Source: Romanomermis culicivorax (Eukaryota > Nematoda > Enoplea > Mermithida > Mermithidae). From it: a stretch of DNA of 64,000 nt. The position numbers and the translations under genes were made by a program. Positions within the stretch are counted from its first letter, which is position 1. The number at the start of each line of letters is the position of its first letter. Below, in pieces: positions 53,570 to 64,000 of the stretch. The notes below the pieces were generated by a model, which did not search any database, was not told where the DNA came from, and saw only the letters and a list, made by a program, of their open reading frames with translations. The DNA is taken from the NCBI GenBank assembly GCA_963922205.1, contig CAWUHX010000226.1:248001-312000 (forward strand). Reading direction: 5' to 3'.

Positions 53570-54480
53570 ACTATCGGGTGTATCCCCATTCCCCGAATGT
53601 CCCTTATCCCCGAAAATCCCGTTTCCCCGTAGAACGCTATAAATCAAACACTGACTTTCCTTTTTCCCCGAACGTCCCTATTCCCCGAAAGTGTCGAATC
53701 CCGTTTTCTCGAAAACAGAAGAAGGCTATTTTTAGATTGCACTTTGTAAATTGAAAATTTTTCCGTAGAAAACATTGTAAATTGCAGGTATAAAAAATTA
53801 AAATTAAAAGTTACTGACTTTAGATTACGTGCAGCTTACAAATCTGGGAGATTTTTAAAGTATTATTTTGTGTAAACAGCTTTACAAAACTTTTTTCACA
53901 ATAAGACAACTTTTACTTTGATTTCGCAACTATTATTTTGATTTCACAACTTTTACCTTGATTTCACAACTTCTACTTTGTTTCACAACTTTTACTTTTT
54001 GAAAAATGACCACTTTTACTGAATTTCTGTTTCTATAGTAATCATAAATGCTAGGGGCATAAAATTTGACCCTTGTAACGAAGACAAGCAGGGTATTCTA
54101 ATGCAGCAATCCGCATTATAAAAGCTCCATCCGTTCAAAAGTTATGAAAGTCAGCACCGGTCGCCTTTTTTGGCTCCCTGTACATGATCGGGATGCGGTC
54201 GGATCTGCTATCCAGGATCTTGATACAGATCCGACGACTGCAGCTATCTGGATCTGGATTTGGATCATGATTTGACGAAACAATTTTTTAAGATCCGGAT
54301 TCGATTTAGTCAAAAAAAGTGGATCCGTCCTATTCGGGGAATTGGGACGTTCGGGGTATAGGTACTAATGCATTGTTGGGGGTTTTATTCATTATTCGGG
54401 GAATCGAAATCTTCGGGGAATAGGAACTTTCGGGGAATCGGGACGTTCGGGGAAAGAGGACGTTCGGGGAATAAGGACGC
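53570..54480. mobile_element. Foldback element with GTTCGGGGAATCGGGA arms, locus 2
   Basis: CCCCGAATGTCCC-type words at 53580-53710 and the inverse TTCGGGGAATCGGGACG words at 54330-54480. It is the reverse-oriented relative of 25690-26350, including the shared flank ending in ...AGAAGAAGGCTATTTTTAGA. A copy of the mariner-like repeat (53821-54181) lies between the arms. Confidence 0.6.
53821..54181 (+). repeat. Interspersed repeat related to 62208-62514
   Basis: Shares GATTTTTAAAGTATTATTTT, CACAACTTTTACTTTTTGAA, and the terminal GGTCGCCTTTTTTGGCTCCC with the mariner-like MITE at 61766-62514. It also carries four direct TTGATTTCACAACTTTTAC units (53910-54000). Confidence 0.65.
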
Positions 54481-56007
54481 AATCAAACTATCATACCTAG
54501 CTGCAAACATATGCCCACGTCTTTTATCTGAACGATATGTTTCTGTTCAATTAAACAAGCCCATAGAAAACGAGTTTAAGTCTTATACAGTTCGTTCATT
54601 CTCAAATGAGCCTCAGAAGGTCAAATAGTCTATGGAAATCTGTGAGTTGACAACAAACCTGCACCTGCCCAAAATCTTTTTTCTTAATGTGGTCGCCTAA
54701 CTGCTACAGTCAACTTGAGAAAAAAGGTGTCCGTATACGCAGGCTCTTTATTATTTCCATGAATATCTTTCTGTGCGCCAAAGGGTCATTTGGAAAAAAA
54801 TAGGATATAACCATGTAAAAAATGCAGTTGCCGTACTAGAAACTGCCCATGAGCATCATCCGAAAATTCAGTGCCTGGGGCTGTTCGCTGTATGTTTTTC
54901 GAGATTGCAGTTGATCTCAACGTGGAAAATCTATAGGGCATCGTAACGGACTTACCGTATCCAAATGCTCGATTTCCTAAATCCTGCTAGAGTAGTGCAG
55001 AACAAGACAAGTGTCACATCGTCCGAAGAGCACACAGCTTTCCTGTGATTAATTCAGCCACTTGATACAGTTTCCAAATAATATAATGTGTAACAGGGGT
55101 TTTGGCCACTCACGATAAATATACCATTAAATTTTATCGAACCGTGATTTTCCGTTGCCCAGAAAAACTTGCTTTTGCTCTGAATAGCTGTTTAATTGAT
55201 TTAAACGTGGTCAGTATGTATGGTACGATTTACTGTAGCAGTGGCCTAATACAGGTAACAAGCTGTTTTAAAAAATTGATTCGGGCTATACCAATTTTAT
55301 ATGTTTCGCCCAAATTATTCAAAACGGCACTCAAAGCCAGATCATTGAATACCCAGAGGTTCTCATCTATAGTGATGCTGTAGTCTACTCTGAGAGTATA
55401 TAAAAAATAAAATCATTCGATAAGGATAGTGAGCAGGTCCAAAGAAAAGGAATTATAAAACTTCCGCATCTCGCCACAAAAGACTGTATTGACAGAGATA
55501 TTGTGACATGGATTCACATTCACAGAGAGGAATTTAGTGACGGAATTAGCAGCACAACTCTTTAAACGACGTTCATTTCTTTTTGCCGCTTAAAATAAGT
55601 TTTCATCGAGTATGAAGAAAACTGCATTAGCTACAAAGCTCAACGAAAAAGTGCATTTAAATATTTTGACCTCACCCTATACCAAAATAGTACCGTACAT
55701 CTGTGACGGGGACGGATGGCCAATCGAATCGGGGCCAGTGTCTTTTTACTTGATTTTGCGACCCTCACATTAAGACAACCTATAGACTATGCATGAGAAC
55801 ATTATCAGCTTGGTCGATGTTAACAACTTTTTTGGATGAAACCTGCCGAATCTATTATTTTGTCTTGTCTGGCTTCCGAACAAAAAATTCTTGTCAGGAA
55901 AATCATGCGAACGTCAACAAACATGACGCTTTGATAGGTTAAAGTTACATATTTATATCAAGTCTTGGTGCTTCGCAATCTAACTTTAGAAAGAGACAAT
56001 AAAATCC
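54481..56007. other. Region upstream of the peptide genes
   Basis: No gene recognised. 55680-56007 is homologous to 58200-58601, the upstream region of the next peptide gene, showing that the duplication included the promoter. Both copies have AGTTACATATTTAT about 50-65 bp before the start codon. Confidence 0.45.
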
Positions 56008-56720
56008 ATGTCGAAATATTTGGGTTTTATCATTCTTGCGATCGCATTCTCTAACCTAGCGTACGCGAGCGTTTGTCCTTCCAATGAAGCGTACATTTAT
56101 GAAATTGACGCATGCGTTACCAAGGTCGGCCTCGGTGATAGGTGCCACTATACACTACAATGCCCGCCAGGTTCATCGTGCAAAACGCTCCGGTCCAGTA
56201 AGACCACCAAGCATATTTTCGCTCAACTTTTTGCATAGAGGGCAAAAAGCAACTTTCGGTTAATTGAAACATTCCAAAAATCAATGTCATTGAGAGTACT
56301 GCGCACTAAATTTTCGTGAGAATTTTTCATCCTTACCTGCAGTAGAAGCTATCAGCAAAAATTGATCAGTTTCAGAAATATAGGTCTCATCTGTCCCAGA
56401 ACAATGTTCGTAGAAACAGCGAATAGTGTACTACATGAATAAGTAATCTTTGCTCATAATTCAAGATGCCGATAATCCTTCAATCACAATAATTGGAAAA
56501 TGTGCAGGTTTTCGAAACTAGTAGAATACTATACACTCAAAACTGAAAACACTACCGACTTTTTTAAAAACCGATTTTAAATCAGAAATGGTAAATACGA
56601 GTTATATTGTAAATTTTCAGTCCTATGTGACATGGGGTTAGTATTAAATCAGAAAAAAACAGTAATTGTTTTCCAGATTCAGATTCAATTAAAAAAACGC
56701 CTAAGGGACCCAGAGTCTAA
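56008..56720 (+). CDS. Small secreted Cys-rich peptide (EB-module type), gene D
   Basis: Exon 1 56008-56197 and exon 2 56677-56720, intron phase 1 (donor GTAAGA, acceptor TTTTCCAG), give 77 aa. A signal peptide (about residues 1-20, ending LAYA) precedes a Cys module with C23, C36, C46, C52, C58, i.e. C-x12-C-x9-C-x5-C-x5-C, and a short basic tail. The spacing and GxxCxxxxQCPxGSxC pattern match the start of nematode EB modules. Exon 2 was assigned because the same acceptor context occurs in gene E. If unspliced, the ORF would instead end at 56238. Probably an extracellular or secreted effector-type peptide; no partner is known. Confidence 0.65.
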
Positions 56721-57235
56721 TGATCTAATGGTTTTACTCATTTTCTTTTTTTTACAAAATTTCGCAAAAATTTTTGATTGATATTGCAATTTTTTTCCTG
56801 AGTCAGCCATTTTCGAAGTTTTTTTTTGAAATTGAGGAAAATTTTTTGTGTTTAGGCATCACTTTGGGGGAAATTTTTGTATGGTCAAGTTCATACTTTT
56901 ATGTCAGCTGTGATTTTTTTTCGAGAAAATCCCTTAGATTCAGATCAGTTTTCCAGAAAATCCCTTATTGTTTTATTATTTTCCAACAATGATTGCATTG
57001 ACCCCTTATTTAATAGTTCGACGTCACAGATTACAGAAGCTTCACAAAAATTAAGAGCCTTTTTCTGCATTAACCAGAAGAAGAGAAATGACAAAAATCT
57101 CAGTAGTCATGAAAATGACAAAATGTACATTGCGACCATTTTGACGAACAAATAGAATTCAGAACATCTGCTCAAGCTGAATTCAAAATGCATGACAATG
57201 AATTTGCCAAAACAGTTGATGATGTAGATGCTTGA

Positions 57236-57442
57236 GCTTTACATAATTCTGGAATTAATTCAGATGCCGAACAGTTGAGTTATCACAGTAATGATGAAGA
57301 AATGCTGCTGGCTGATGCACAAAAAGACTACAACACAACAAAAAAATGGTCGTTTCGAATCCATTGGCAATCTGAATGGACTTGGCTAGAAAAGTTATCG
57401 AATAGAGAAGTCAAATGTACAATCTGCAAACAAAACAGATGA
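57236..57442 (+). pseudogene. hAT-like transposase zinc-finger fragment
   Basis: Open frame reading an acidic segment, then KKWSFRIHWQSEWTWLEKLS and CTICKQNR before a TGA. A Trp-rich stretch followed by CxxC is typical of the N-terminal zinc finger of hAT/ZMYM-type transposases. The remainder is not found downstream, so it is a relic. Confidence 0.35.
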
Positions 57443-57899
57443 AATATTCTCGCTTGGCTCTTTTAAACTCACTTGAATATTTAATTTAAAAGCAGATCAT
57501 AGCTCGAAACTTTTTGCAAGAAAGATTCAGTTTTTTGCTTAACAAGATGCTAGTTAATGAGAAATATTACAAAAGAACACATCAGAAATCATTTTGAACG
57601 ATTTTTAAGCAAAGAAACTTAAAAAGTTGATCTTTCATTAGAATGGAAAATTTTTTGGGGTTTTACTCAAATGGGGCAAAAAATTTTTGGCAAAAAAACA
57701 CTGTTTGAGACACAATTTTTATATATTTGCGACACTATTTTTGATGATTCCCTATGCTTAAGTATTGTTTTTAGGACACGTTTTTCACTGTTTGGGGGCA
57801 TGTCTATGCTTTTTGAAAAAAATCTGTCCCCAAGCAGTGAAAAATGTGTCCTGAAAACAATGCTTGCGAACGTCCCACACAGTTAAGGCACCAAACTTT

Positions 57900-58076
57900 G
57901 ATGTAAATGTATAATATATCATGTAGGACTAGAGATTTGTGGGCATACTTATCAAACCTTTAACAATTTTTAGAGTGAAAAATTTTATAGCAAGAGCCCT
58001 ATGTAAGCGATTTTGACGACAGTACTTATTTGTGTCACTTTTCTATTTGGAAGCATTTTATAGAAAACAGGCTAAT
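57900..58076 (+). mobile_element. MITE family R1, 5'-truncated copy
   Basis: From ATAATATATCATGTAGGACT to GGAAGCATTTTATAGAAAAC plus AGGCTAATAG. Confidence 0.6.
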
Positions 58077-58601
58077 AGTATTAAGCTCGGGGATGCCATA
58101 CCTAGTGTGCGGCATGTTGGAACTAGTGGCCACAAAAAAGGCCGTTTTTTGAACGTTTTTGGGGCTCCACATTGTACCATTTGCCATTTTCCGATAGAAG
58201 CTGAATGATCACATGCACCCCCCTAGTTTTTCCCTTGGCTCGCAATTATGAAGAAAATCCTTACCATTTTACCTCTAGAAGGGGGGAACATTGTGGATCC
58301 GAGTATATTGTAGACGCTATTGGGCCAACTGTGATCCGATTTTGCGACACCCACATTCAGCTAACCCATAGACTCTGCATGAAAAGATTTTCTTCTCGGT
58401 CGACGTTGAGAACTTTTTTCGGACGACACCTGTCGATCATGAATTATTTTGTCTCAACTTGCTTTCAAACAAAAAGTTCTTATCAGGAAAATTGTGCGAA
58501 CGCACAGATAAACATAAATGAACATGACGTATTGATAGATAAAAGTTACATATTTATTTTAAATTTTTGAGCCTCTCACGAACTAACTCAAGAAAGAGAA
58601 A

Positions 58602-59433
58602 ATGAAAGCCATGTCAAATTATTTGGGTTTCATCATTCTTGCGACCGCCTTCTTTTACCTGGCGTATGCGAACGATTGTCCTTCCAATCAAGTGTATATT
58701 GATGAAATCGAAGCATGCGTGAATAAGGTCGGCCTCGGCGATATGTGCCACTATACACCACAATGCCCCCCAGGTTCATCGTGCAAACCGCTTCTGTCCA
58801 GTAAGACCCACAAGCATATTTTCGCTCAAATCTGTGCATAATTAGAGAGCAAAAAAACAACTTTCAGATAAGTAAAACATTTCAGAAGTAAGTATACATT
58901 ATTGAGAGCACTGGACACAAGATTTTGATGAAAGACATCTCTTACTGTGATTTTCACACTCTTACCTGCTATTGAAGCCGTCAGCGAACATTGATCAATT
59001 TCAGAAATAAATGTCTGAAATCTATCTCTCAGAACATTATTCATAAAAACAACAGATAGCGAACTAATGCAACTTATGCTCATGACTCAAAATGCGGAAA
59101 ATCCTTCAATACCAAGGATTATAAAATGTGCAGGTTTTCGAAAACCGTAGTTTACTGTACACTCAAAAGTGATAAGTACCGACAGTTTTTTAAATGATTG
59201 TAAATCAAACATGGTAAATACGAGTGAGTATTGTCAATTTTCAGTCACATATGACATGTGATTCGAATGAAATATGAAAAAGGAACATTATTTCTTTTCC
59301 AGTTTCAGATTTTCTTTTAAATCGAACTATACGAGCATACCAACAAGATAGACTGCTGCAGCAAATAAAGGAGGGTCATGAAGTACAAACTGTGAATGAA
59401 TGCACCTATTTTCAATCATACTTAGTAATGTAA
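58602..59433 (+). CDS. Small secreted Cys-rich peptide (EB-module type), gene E
   Basis: Tandem duplicate of gene D, 2.6 kb downstream. Exon 1 58602-58800 and exon 2 59303-59433, phase-1 intron (GTAAGA...TTTTCCAG), encode 109 aa. The second ATG at 58611 corresponds to the gene D start. Signal peptide to LAYA, then the same five-cysteine spacing. Exon 2 is much longer than in gene D (SDFLLNRTIR..., Gln-rich helix, one extra Cys), because gene D stops after 14 codons. Alternative: no splicing, with a stop at 58841. Intron and promoter are alignable with gene D. Confidence 0.62.
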
Positions 59434-60890
59434 ATTCGTAAGGACTTCAGCCTCTTTGGTTTCTTTCCATTCACTGCAATTTTTGCGGGATCATCCTCCT
59501 GCAGCACATCATTTTTTTCGTTCTCTTTTATAACGTCTTTAACGATTTTTTTTCAGCTACAAGTACATGCCAAAACTAACAATCAGATGATTACGTCAAT
59601 GGATGTCTTCACCGGATCACGACGGAGCAATGGCCTTTTTTCTCTTCATTTCATCAACGCATCAAATGGGGATTTTGATTTTATTTTAATGAATTAATTT
59701 TACCCCGCTCGACTAAGCTGTAGCTATTACTGGATTGACTACTATACGCTGCGGTCAAAAATAAAAAAAATTAGTATTGTCATCAAAACCTTTACGCAGA
59801 GCGTTTTCATAAAAATGTACTAGAAAGATTGTTGAAGGTTGGTTGAGTATGCTTAGACGTGTGCGCTTCAGAATTAAAAAGACGAACTTTCTGCTCATTT
59901 TACAAACTTCTATTCATTGTTTTTTATCCAACAAATAGTCAGACGCGTTTTTCATAGCGTGATTGGCTATTTTACGTAACCTGGAGATACAGATGAACCA
60001 TAGCTCATCCCTAACAGTTCTCGAGCCTTGTGAGGGATCATCTGAAGGTAAGGGAAACCGAATGCTCTCGTGACAATCAGCCCCTCTTCAGAAATTGACT
60101 CAACTCCTTTTTTTCTCAAGTTGAGTCCAGCAGTTGGTCAAATCATGCGATATTCTTAAGCAGTGTGCACCCACATGTTGCAAAAACCGTATTTGAATTG
60201 GAAACTATTGTCCCACCCTGAAAACGGTTGTCCAAAGTGAGTATCGGTAGGGGCTACACGGGCGTGTGGGGGCTTGAACTCTCTGCTAGGCGATTTTTTC
60301 GCACAGGCTTACCCGGACACATCTTTTTCTTGATCAGTGTGCTGAGTGGATCGATGATTCTGCGGGTTTGAATCATCTACCCGTTGAGCACGTATTTTAT
60401 GTCACCCCTTGATGATCTTAAGCTGGGTTTGATATGGGTTTGATCCCAACCTCTTCAAGACGAGCAAGAGTACTTTTCTTTCAAAACTCGACGAATTTGG
60501 TACCAGTCGATAGATCTCGTCATTGAGATCTACTCGTAAACGTGATGGTCAATTGTCGTCTTTTTTGACGAAATTATGGTTGATTATACTTTTCTTGCTG
60601 CCACTGTATGTCTTTCTTCGCCCAATGTGTTAGCACAATGGAGGCTTCTCTTGTCGAGTTTCGGTAACTGACGTATTTGATGTGATCCGAGAAACATTAG
60701 GGTTACCTGAGCCTTAAAAATTTTGCATTTCTTTAAGCAGCAAGATTTCAAGGAACGATTTTGATGGCACTGTGTACGTATGTCCGTCCTTTCCCACCTT
60801 GTCATCAAATGACGTAGTGGCGTATGACAGCCTTATCACTCTGTTCCAGCAGATGCTATAATTAGCAGATAATCCGCGAAAGTTCAATCC
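59434..60890. other. Intergenic region between peptide genes E and F
   Basis: No gene seen. Includes an inverted pair TTGACTCAACTCC / GTTGAGTCCA near 60095-60135 and otherwise unstructured AT-rich DNA. Confidence 0.3.
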
Positions 60891-61388
60891 ATGATCATGT
60901 TCAAATTGATTTTATTATCGTTGTGTATTGAGTTTGTCGTGGCTCAGGATTGCCCAGACGGTCAAGTATATATTGAGGAAATTCAATCATGCGTGCAAAA
61001 GGTTGGACCGGGTGATGTGTGCTTGTACAATGAACAATGCCCTGCGGGATTCGTATGCAAGGCGACCTTGCCAAGTAAATATTTGTAATTTTTAAAGTTT
61101 TTAAAAAGTACGGCCAGCAGAAAAATATGCTGTTGAAGATGACGAATTCTCTTTTGGAAAATTCCCATCAGAAAAAGAATTCCGAGAAAACTCAGGTACT
61201 CTGCCCCTTGGATCTACGGTCTACTGAAGATTAATTTTTGTGTGTACATTTTGCACGATGCTATCCTAAAAATTTCTTCGAAATTCATGCACGTCATGGC
61301 ATCGCTTCAATCATGCCGAAATTAGCCTGTTATTGTTTGATGCGATTCAGGATGCGTTTTCCAGGAAGAATTTTCATCGCCTGATTAG
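60891..61388 (+). CDS. Small secreted Cys-rich peptide (EB-module type), gene F
   Basis: Diverged third member. Exon 1 60891-61074 encodes a signal peptide (MIMFKLILLSLCIEFVVAQ; the second ATG at 60897 may be used) and the same C-x12-C-x9-C-x5-C-x5-C module (DCPDGQVYIEEIQSC...GDVC). The donor GTAAAT is at the homologous position. A candidate exon 2 at 61351-61388 (acceptor GATTCAG, phase 1, ending EEFSSPD and TAG) would give 73 aa. If the intron is not removed, the frame stops at 61088. Exon 1 is secure, the 3' end is not. Confidence 0.58.
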
Positions 61389-61765
61389 ACTTGCAACAAT
61401 GTTGAAATATGGGAAATAATCGTCATACCACCTGAAAACTAAAAAATGACTGCAACCTTAGTGTACAAAGCCAAGATTCCGTCGAACTAGTTTTCGTCCG
61501 TTTTGAAATTTCACAATTCGTGAGAGTAAATTTTGAATTCGCAGACTCATTGATGACCGGTGAATCATCACTGTACACTTGCTTTAGGAAAATAATCGTT
61601 ATCAAAGAAAAATCATGATAGAAGCTTTTCTCAAATACTAACAGTTATAGCCCATAATACACAGCGAAAATCAAAACAGTAGATTCAATTTGATACGAAA
61701 TGTCTACTTTGCGAAAAATGTTGCACTATGGAAAAAACTCTTGGCTTCTTTAAGAGGATGAGGAA

Positions 61766-62514
61766 GTTACAGGATGAGCCAAAAAAAGGCAACCGGTACT
61801 AACTTTCATAGCTTCCAAATGGTCAAGCTTTTTTAGTGCGGGGTGCTGCCGTCGAAAGATAAAACATCTGGCATAAAAACAGCTAAGTTTCAGCCAGATT
61901 GTTCGAATATTGACTGACCAAAATTAAAAAAACTAAACGTCGATTTTTTTGTAAATAGCAAGCAAAAATTGACAAAAATAAACATGTTTTATAACAGAAA
62001 AAGTAAAATAGGTCCGATCATAAGAGCCATATAACGGCTGGAAACTACGAGAGAGTCGTTTTAGTGAGTTGTGTCTTACTTTCTGTTTCACCAATAATTT
62101 TAGTCGTTTTTCGATCTGGTTAACGACAGAATTGATTTCGCTTTGATTTTTCTTTTTTTCCATTTCAATAACAAAATTTTGCCCATGTTGAAACAAGAAG
62201 TTGATGACTTTGAATTACGGGTAAATTACAAATCTGGGTGATTTTTAAAGTATTATTTTGTGTAAACAGCCCTATAAAACTTTTTTCCCGATAGCACAAC
62301 TTTAATTTCACAACTTTTACTTTTTGAAAAATGACTACTTCAACGAAATTTCTGTTCATACAGTAACCATGAGCACTGGGAGCACAAAATTTGACTTTTG
62401 TAACAAAGACCAACCGGGGATTCTAATCCAGCAATTTGCTTTAAAAAAGCTTCATTCATCCGAAAGCTATGAAAGTCAGCACTGGTCGCCTTTTTTGGCT
62501 CACCCTGTAAATAA
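61766..62514. mobile_element. Mariner-like MITE, 749 bp
   Basis: Inverted ends of about 50 bp: TTACAGGATGAGCCAAAAAA at the left and TTTTTTGGCTCACCCTGTAA at the right, with subterminal CTAACTTTCATAGCTTC paired with GAAAGCTATGAAAGTCAGC. The interior lacks a transposase ORF. The right half is shared with 53821-54181. Confidence 0.75.
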
Positions 62515-62929
62515 ATTGAGACTCTCGTTTGGTGATCCCACCAAAAATATATTGATTTTGAAATCAAGAATTGTTTAAGCAGGATTTGGATTATAAGAGG
62601 GGTTTAAACTCCGAATTTGCGGAATCTTAGATTTCACACATTGAGATACGGAAACAAAATATGTGTTGAGTGTATTGTACCGGTTGGCCCCTGGGCGTTA
62701 GTCACGAAAGCAGGCCAGAACAACATAACAATAAAATCAACAAACTATCGATTTGGACAAAACTCGATACCGGCCTGGATGCTACTCGACAAATTTTGAC
62801 CACTAACTAGTTTATTGAAGGAAAATTTCATCCGTTCTTTTTCCACTCACAAACGAAAAAATTTTTCATTGATTACAGTAGCAAGTATAGTTTTTCCGAA
62901 CAGAGCTGCATCGATGGTTTCAAAATGGA

Positions 62930-63115
62930 TTATAGTGTTCCTTCTGTTTGAAAATATAACTTTCGCTGCATTTTCACACCTGCTATTCCAAAATAAACGA
63001 ACTTTAGCTTAAAGATGTATTTGGCGTGATTTAATCTTGTGAATTGTTCCATCCATTCGATTTCTAGCATCGCGATCGTGCCAGGAAGAATCGCGCAGAT
63101 TCCGCAACCGTATAC
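62930..63115 (-). CDS. Weak candidate terminal exon of an unrecognised membrane protein
   Basis: On the minus strand a good acceptor (TTTTTTCTTGATCGCAG) opens a 61-codon frame (VYGCGICAILPGTIAMLEIE..., then KYIFKLKFVYFGIAG) ending in TAA. It is hydrophobic with regular coding-like composition, but no partner exon or family was recognised, and an opposite-strand ORF overlaps it. Confidence 0.2.
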   Translation of the reverse strand, partial: VYGCGICAILPGTIAMLEIEWMEQFTRLNHAKYIFKLKFVYFGIAGVKMQRKLYFQTEGTL

Positions 63116-64000
63116 CTGCGATCAAGAAAAAAGATTATTAGCGTGAAACGAAGCCATATATTCTACTATCGAAATTTTATGATTCAAAATATAATGGTCA
63201 GAATAAAAGGAGGTAGCAAAGGTGGGATAAAAATTTCAGAATGTAAATTTTCCTAAAGCTCGCGTCCAAAATATAGAAAAATGTATCCAGAGATCAGCTG
63301 GTGAAAATCTATGGCCACGGCTTGTTATTTCGCTTCTGACTCTGTTCAAACTCACAGCTTGAAATGAAGTTTGAAAGAAATGCTTCCATCGTGGTAGTTC
63401 CTGGTGGAATTTTCGTGATTAGATATTCATAAAGAAGTCAATGCCGATTGCTAGTTATACAGATCATTTCAAAAACTGCTAGCGCCTGTTTTGAGGACCG
63501 TTTACTCTTCAGACGGCCGACGTAACCAATCAGATTGTGTCACGAAAGGGGGTGTTAAAATTGATTGGTCAGGTATTACGTGCCTTGAAACAAATGATCA
63601 ATCACACTTTGTCTGCCCGGGGCCTTTAGTGAAGCGGACATCTTAACCCAGATTGACTATAATTCTGTATGATTCGCAGTCCTGAACAATTGAATGAAGT
63701 CTGTTTATTTTGAAATGATAGATGCAACGGTGCTATAAAAGTAAATTCAACACGAGTATAGACACCATACCGAACCCAGCCCTCAAAAACAACTTTGCTT
63801 AGACTTAGAAGTCACAGGGGTGACGCCAAATGATCATACATATTTTTCGACTAACATTTGCAAAATTTCTGGTGGAAATGTCACGTGATTGACCACTGGA
63901 CGCTTGAGTTCCTCAGATGACCTCACTTCATTCGTTCCACGTGCTTAGTCTTGTTTGGAGGAAGCTGCATTGACCATCTGGGTGATCACCATCTTGAAAC
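63116..64000. other. Right edge of window, no gene seen
   Basis: AT-rich DNA. 63690-63740 carries an R2 MITE end (TTTGAAATGATAGATGCAAC). Confidence 0.3.

Noticed and set aside
1-64000. CRISPR arrays, bacterial operons, rRNA genes
   Set aside because: None seen. Tandem repeats here lack the regular repeat-spacer structure of CRISPR, and the sequence is eukaryotic.

Overview
The window reads as nuclear DNA of a nematode. It is AT-rich, with introns from about 50 bp to over 2 kb. It holds three chemoreceptor-type 7TM genes resembling the nematode srx class (three exons each), a tandem set of small secreted Cys-rich peptides of EB-module type, and many inverted-repeat transposons. I cannot name the species.

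1-20950: nested mobile elements. A degenerate retroelement on the minus strand (small unrecognised ORF, env-like glycoprotein, then an aspartic protease in the same frame) is split by a complete Polinton/Maverick at 1081-17223. The Polinton has 311/316-bp terminal inverted repeats starting 5'-AG and a perfect 6-bp target duplication CATGCC at 1075-1080 and 17224-17229. Its minus strand carries protein-primed DNA polymerase B, broken by one TGA and one frameshift. Its plus strand carries, in order: a small membrane protein, a chromodomain integrase, a zinc-ribbon protein, an unknown protein, the packaging ATPase, two conserved Polinton proteins, a pVI-like protein, the major capsid protein, an adenain-like protease, the penton protein (nonsense codon near its start), a TATA-binding-protein (TBP) homologue, a small Cys/His protein, and a four-exon F-box gene next to the right repeat.

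The most striking signal is in the Polinton. It encodes a full two-repeat TBP core, and most of its own plus-strand genes are preceded by a near-identical box, TATAAAAGTT. The capsid-region genes without a convincing box of their own (237-aa protein, protease, TBP) overlap or abut the stop codon of the gene before them. Together this looks like a virus-like element with its own promoter-recognition factor and cognate promoters.

20950-55680: host DNA with srx-like receptor genes (one minus, two plus) whose intron positions and phases are identical. Introns and gaps are loaded with MITEs, Harbinger relics, foldback elements and short palindromic satellites.

55680-64000: two tandemly duplicated and one diverged gene for short secreted peptides with the spacing C-x12-C-x9-C-x5-C-x5-C, then repeat-rich DNA with a mariner-like MITE and one weak candidate exon.
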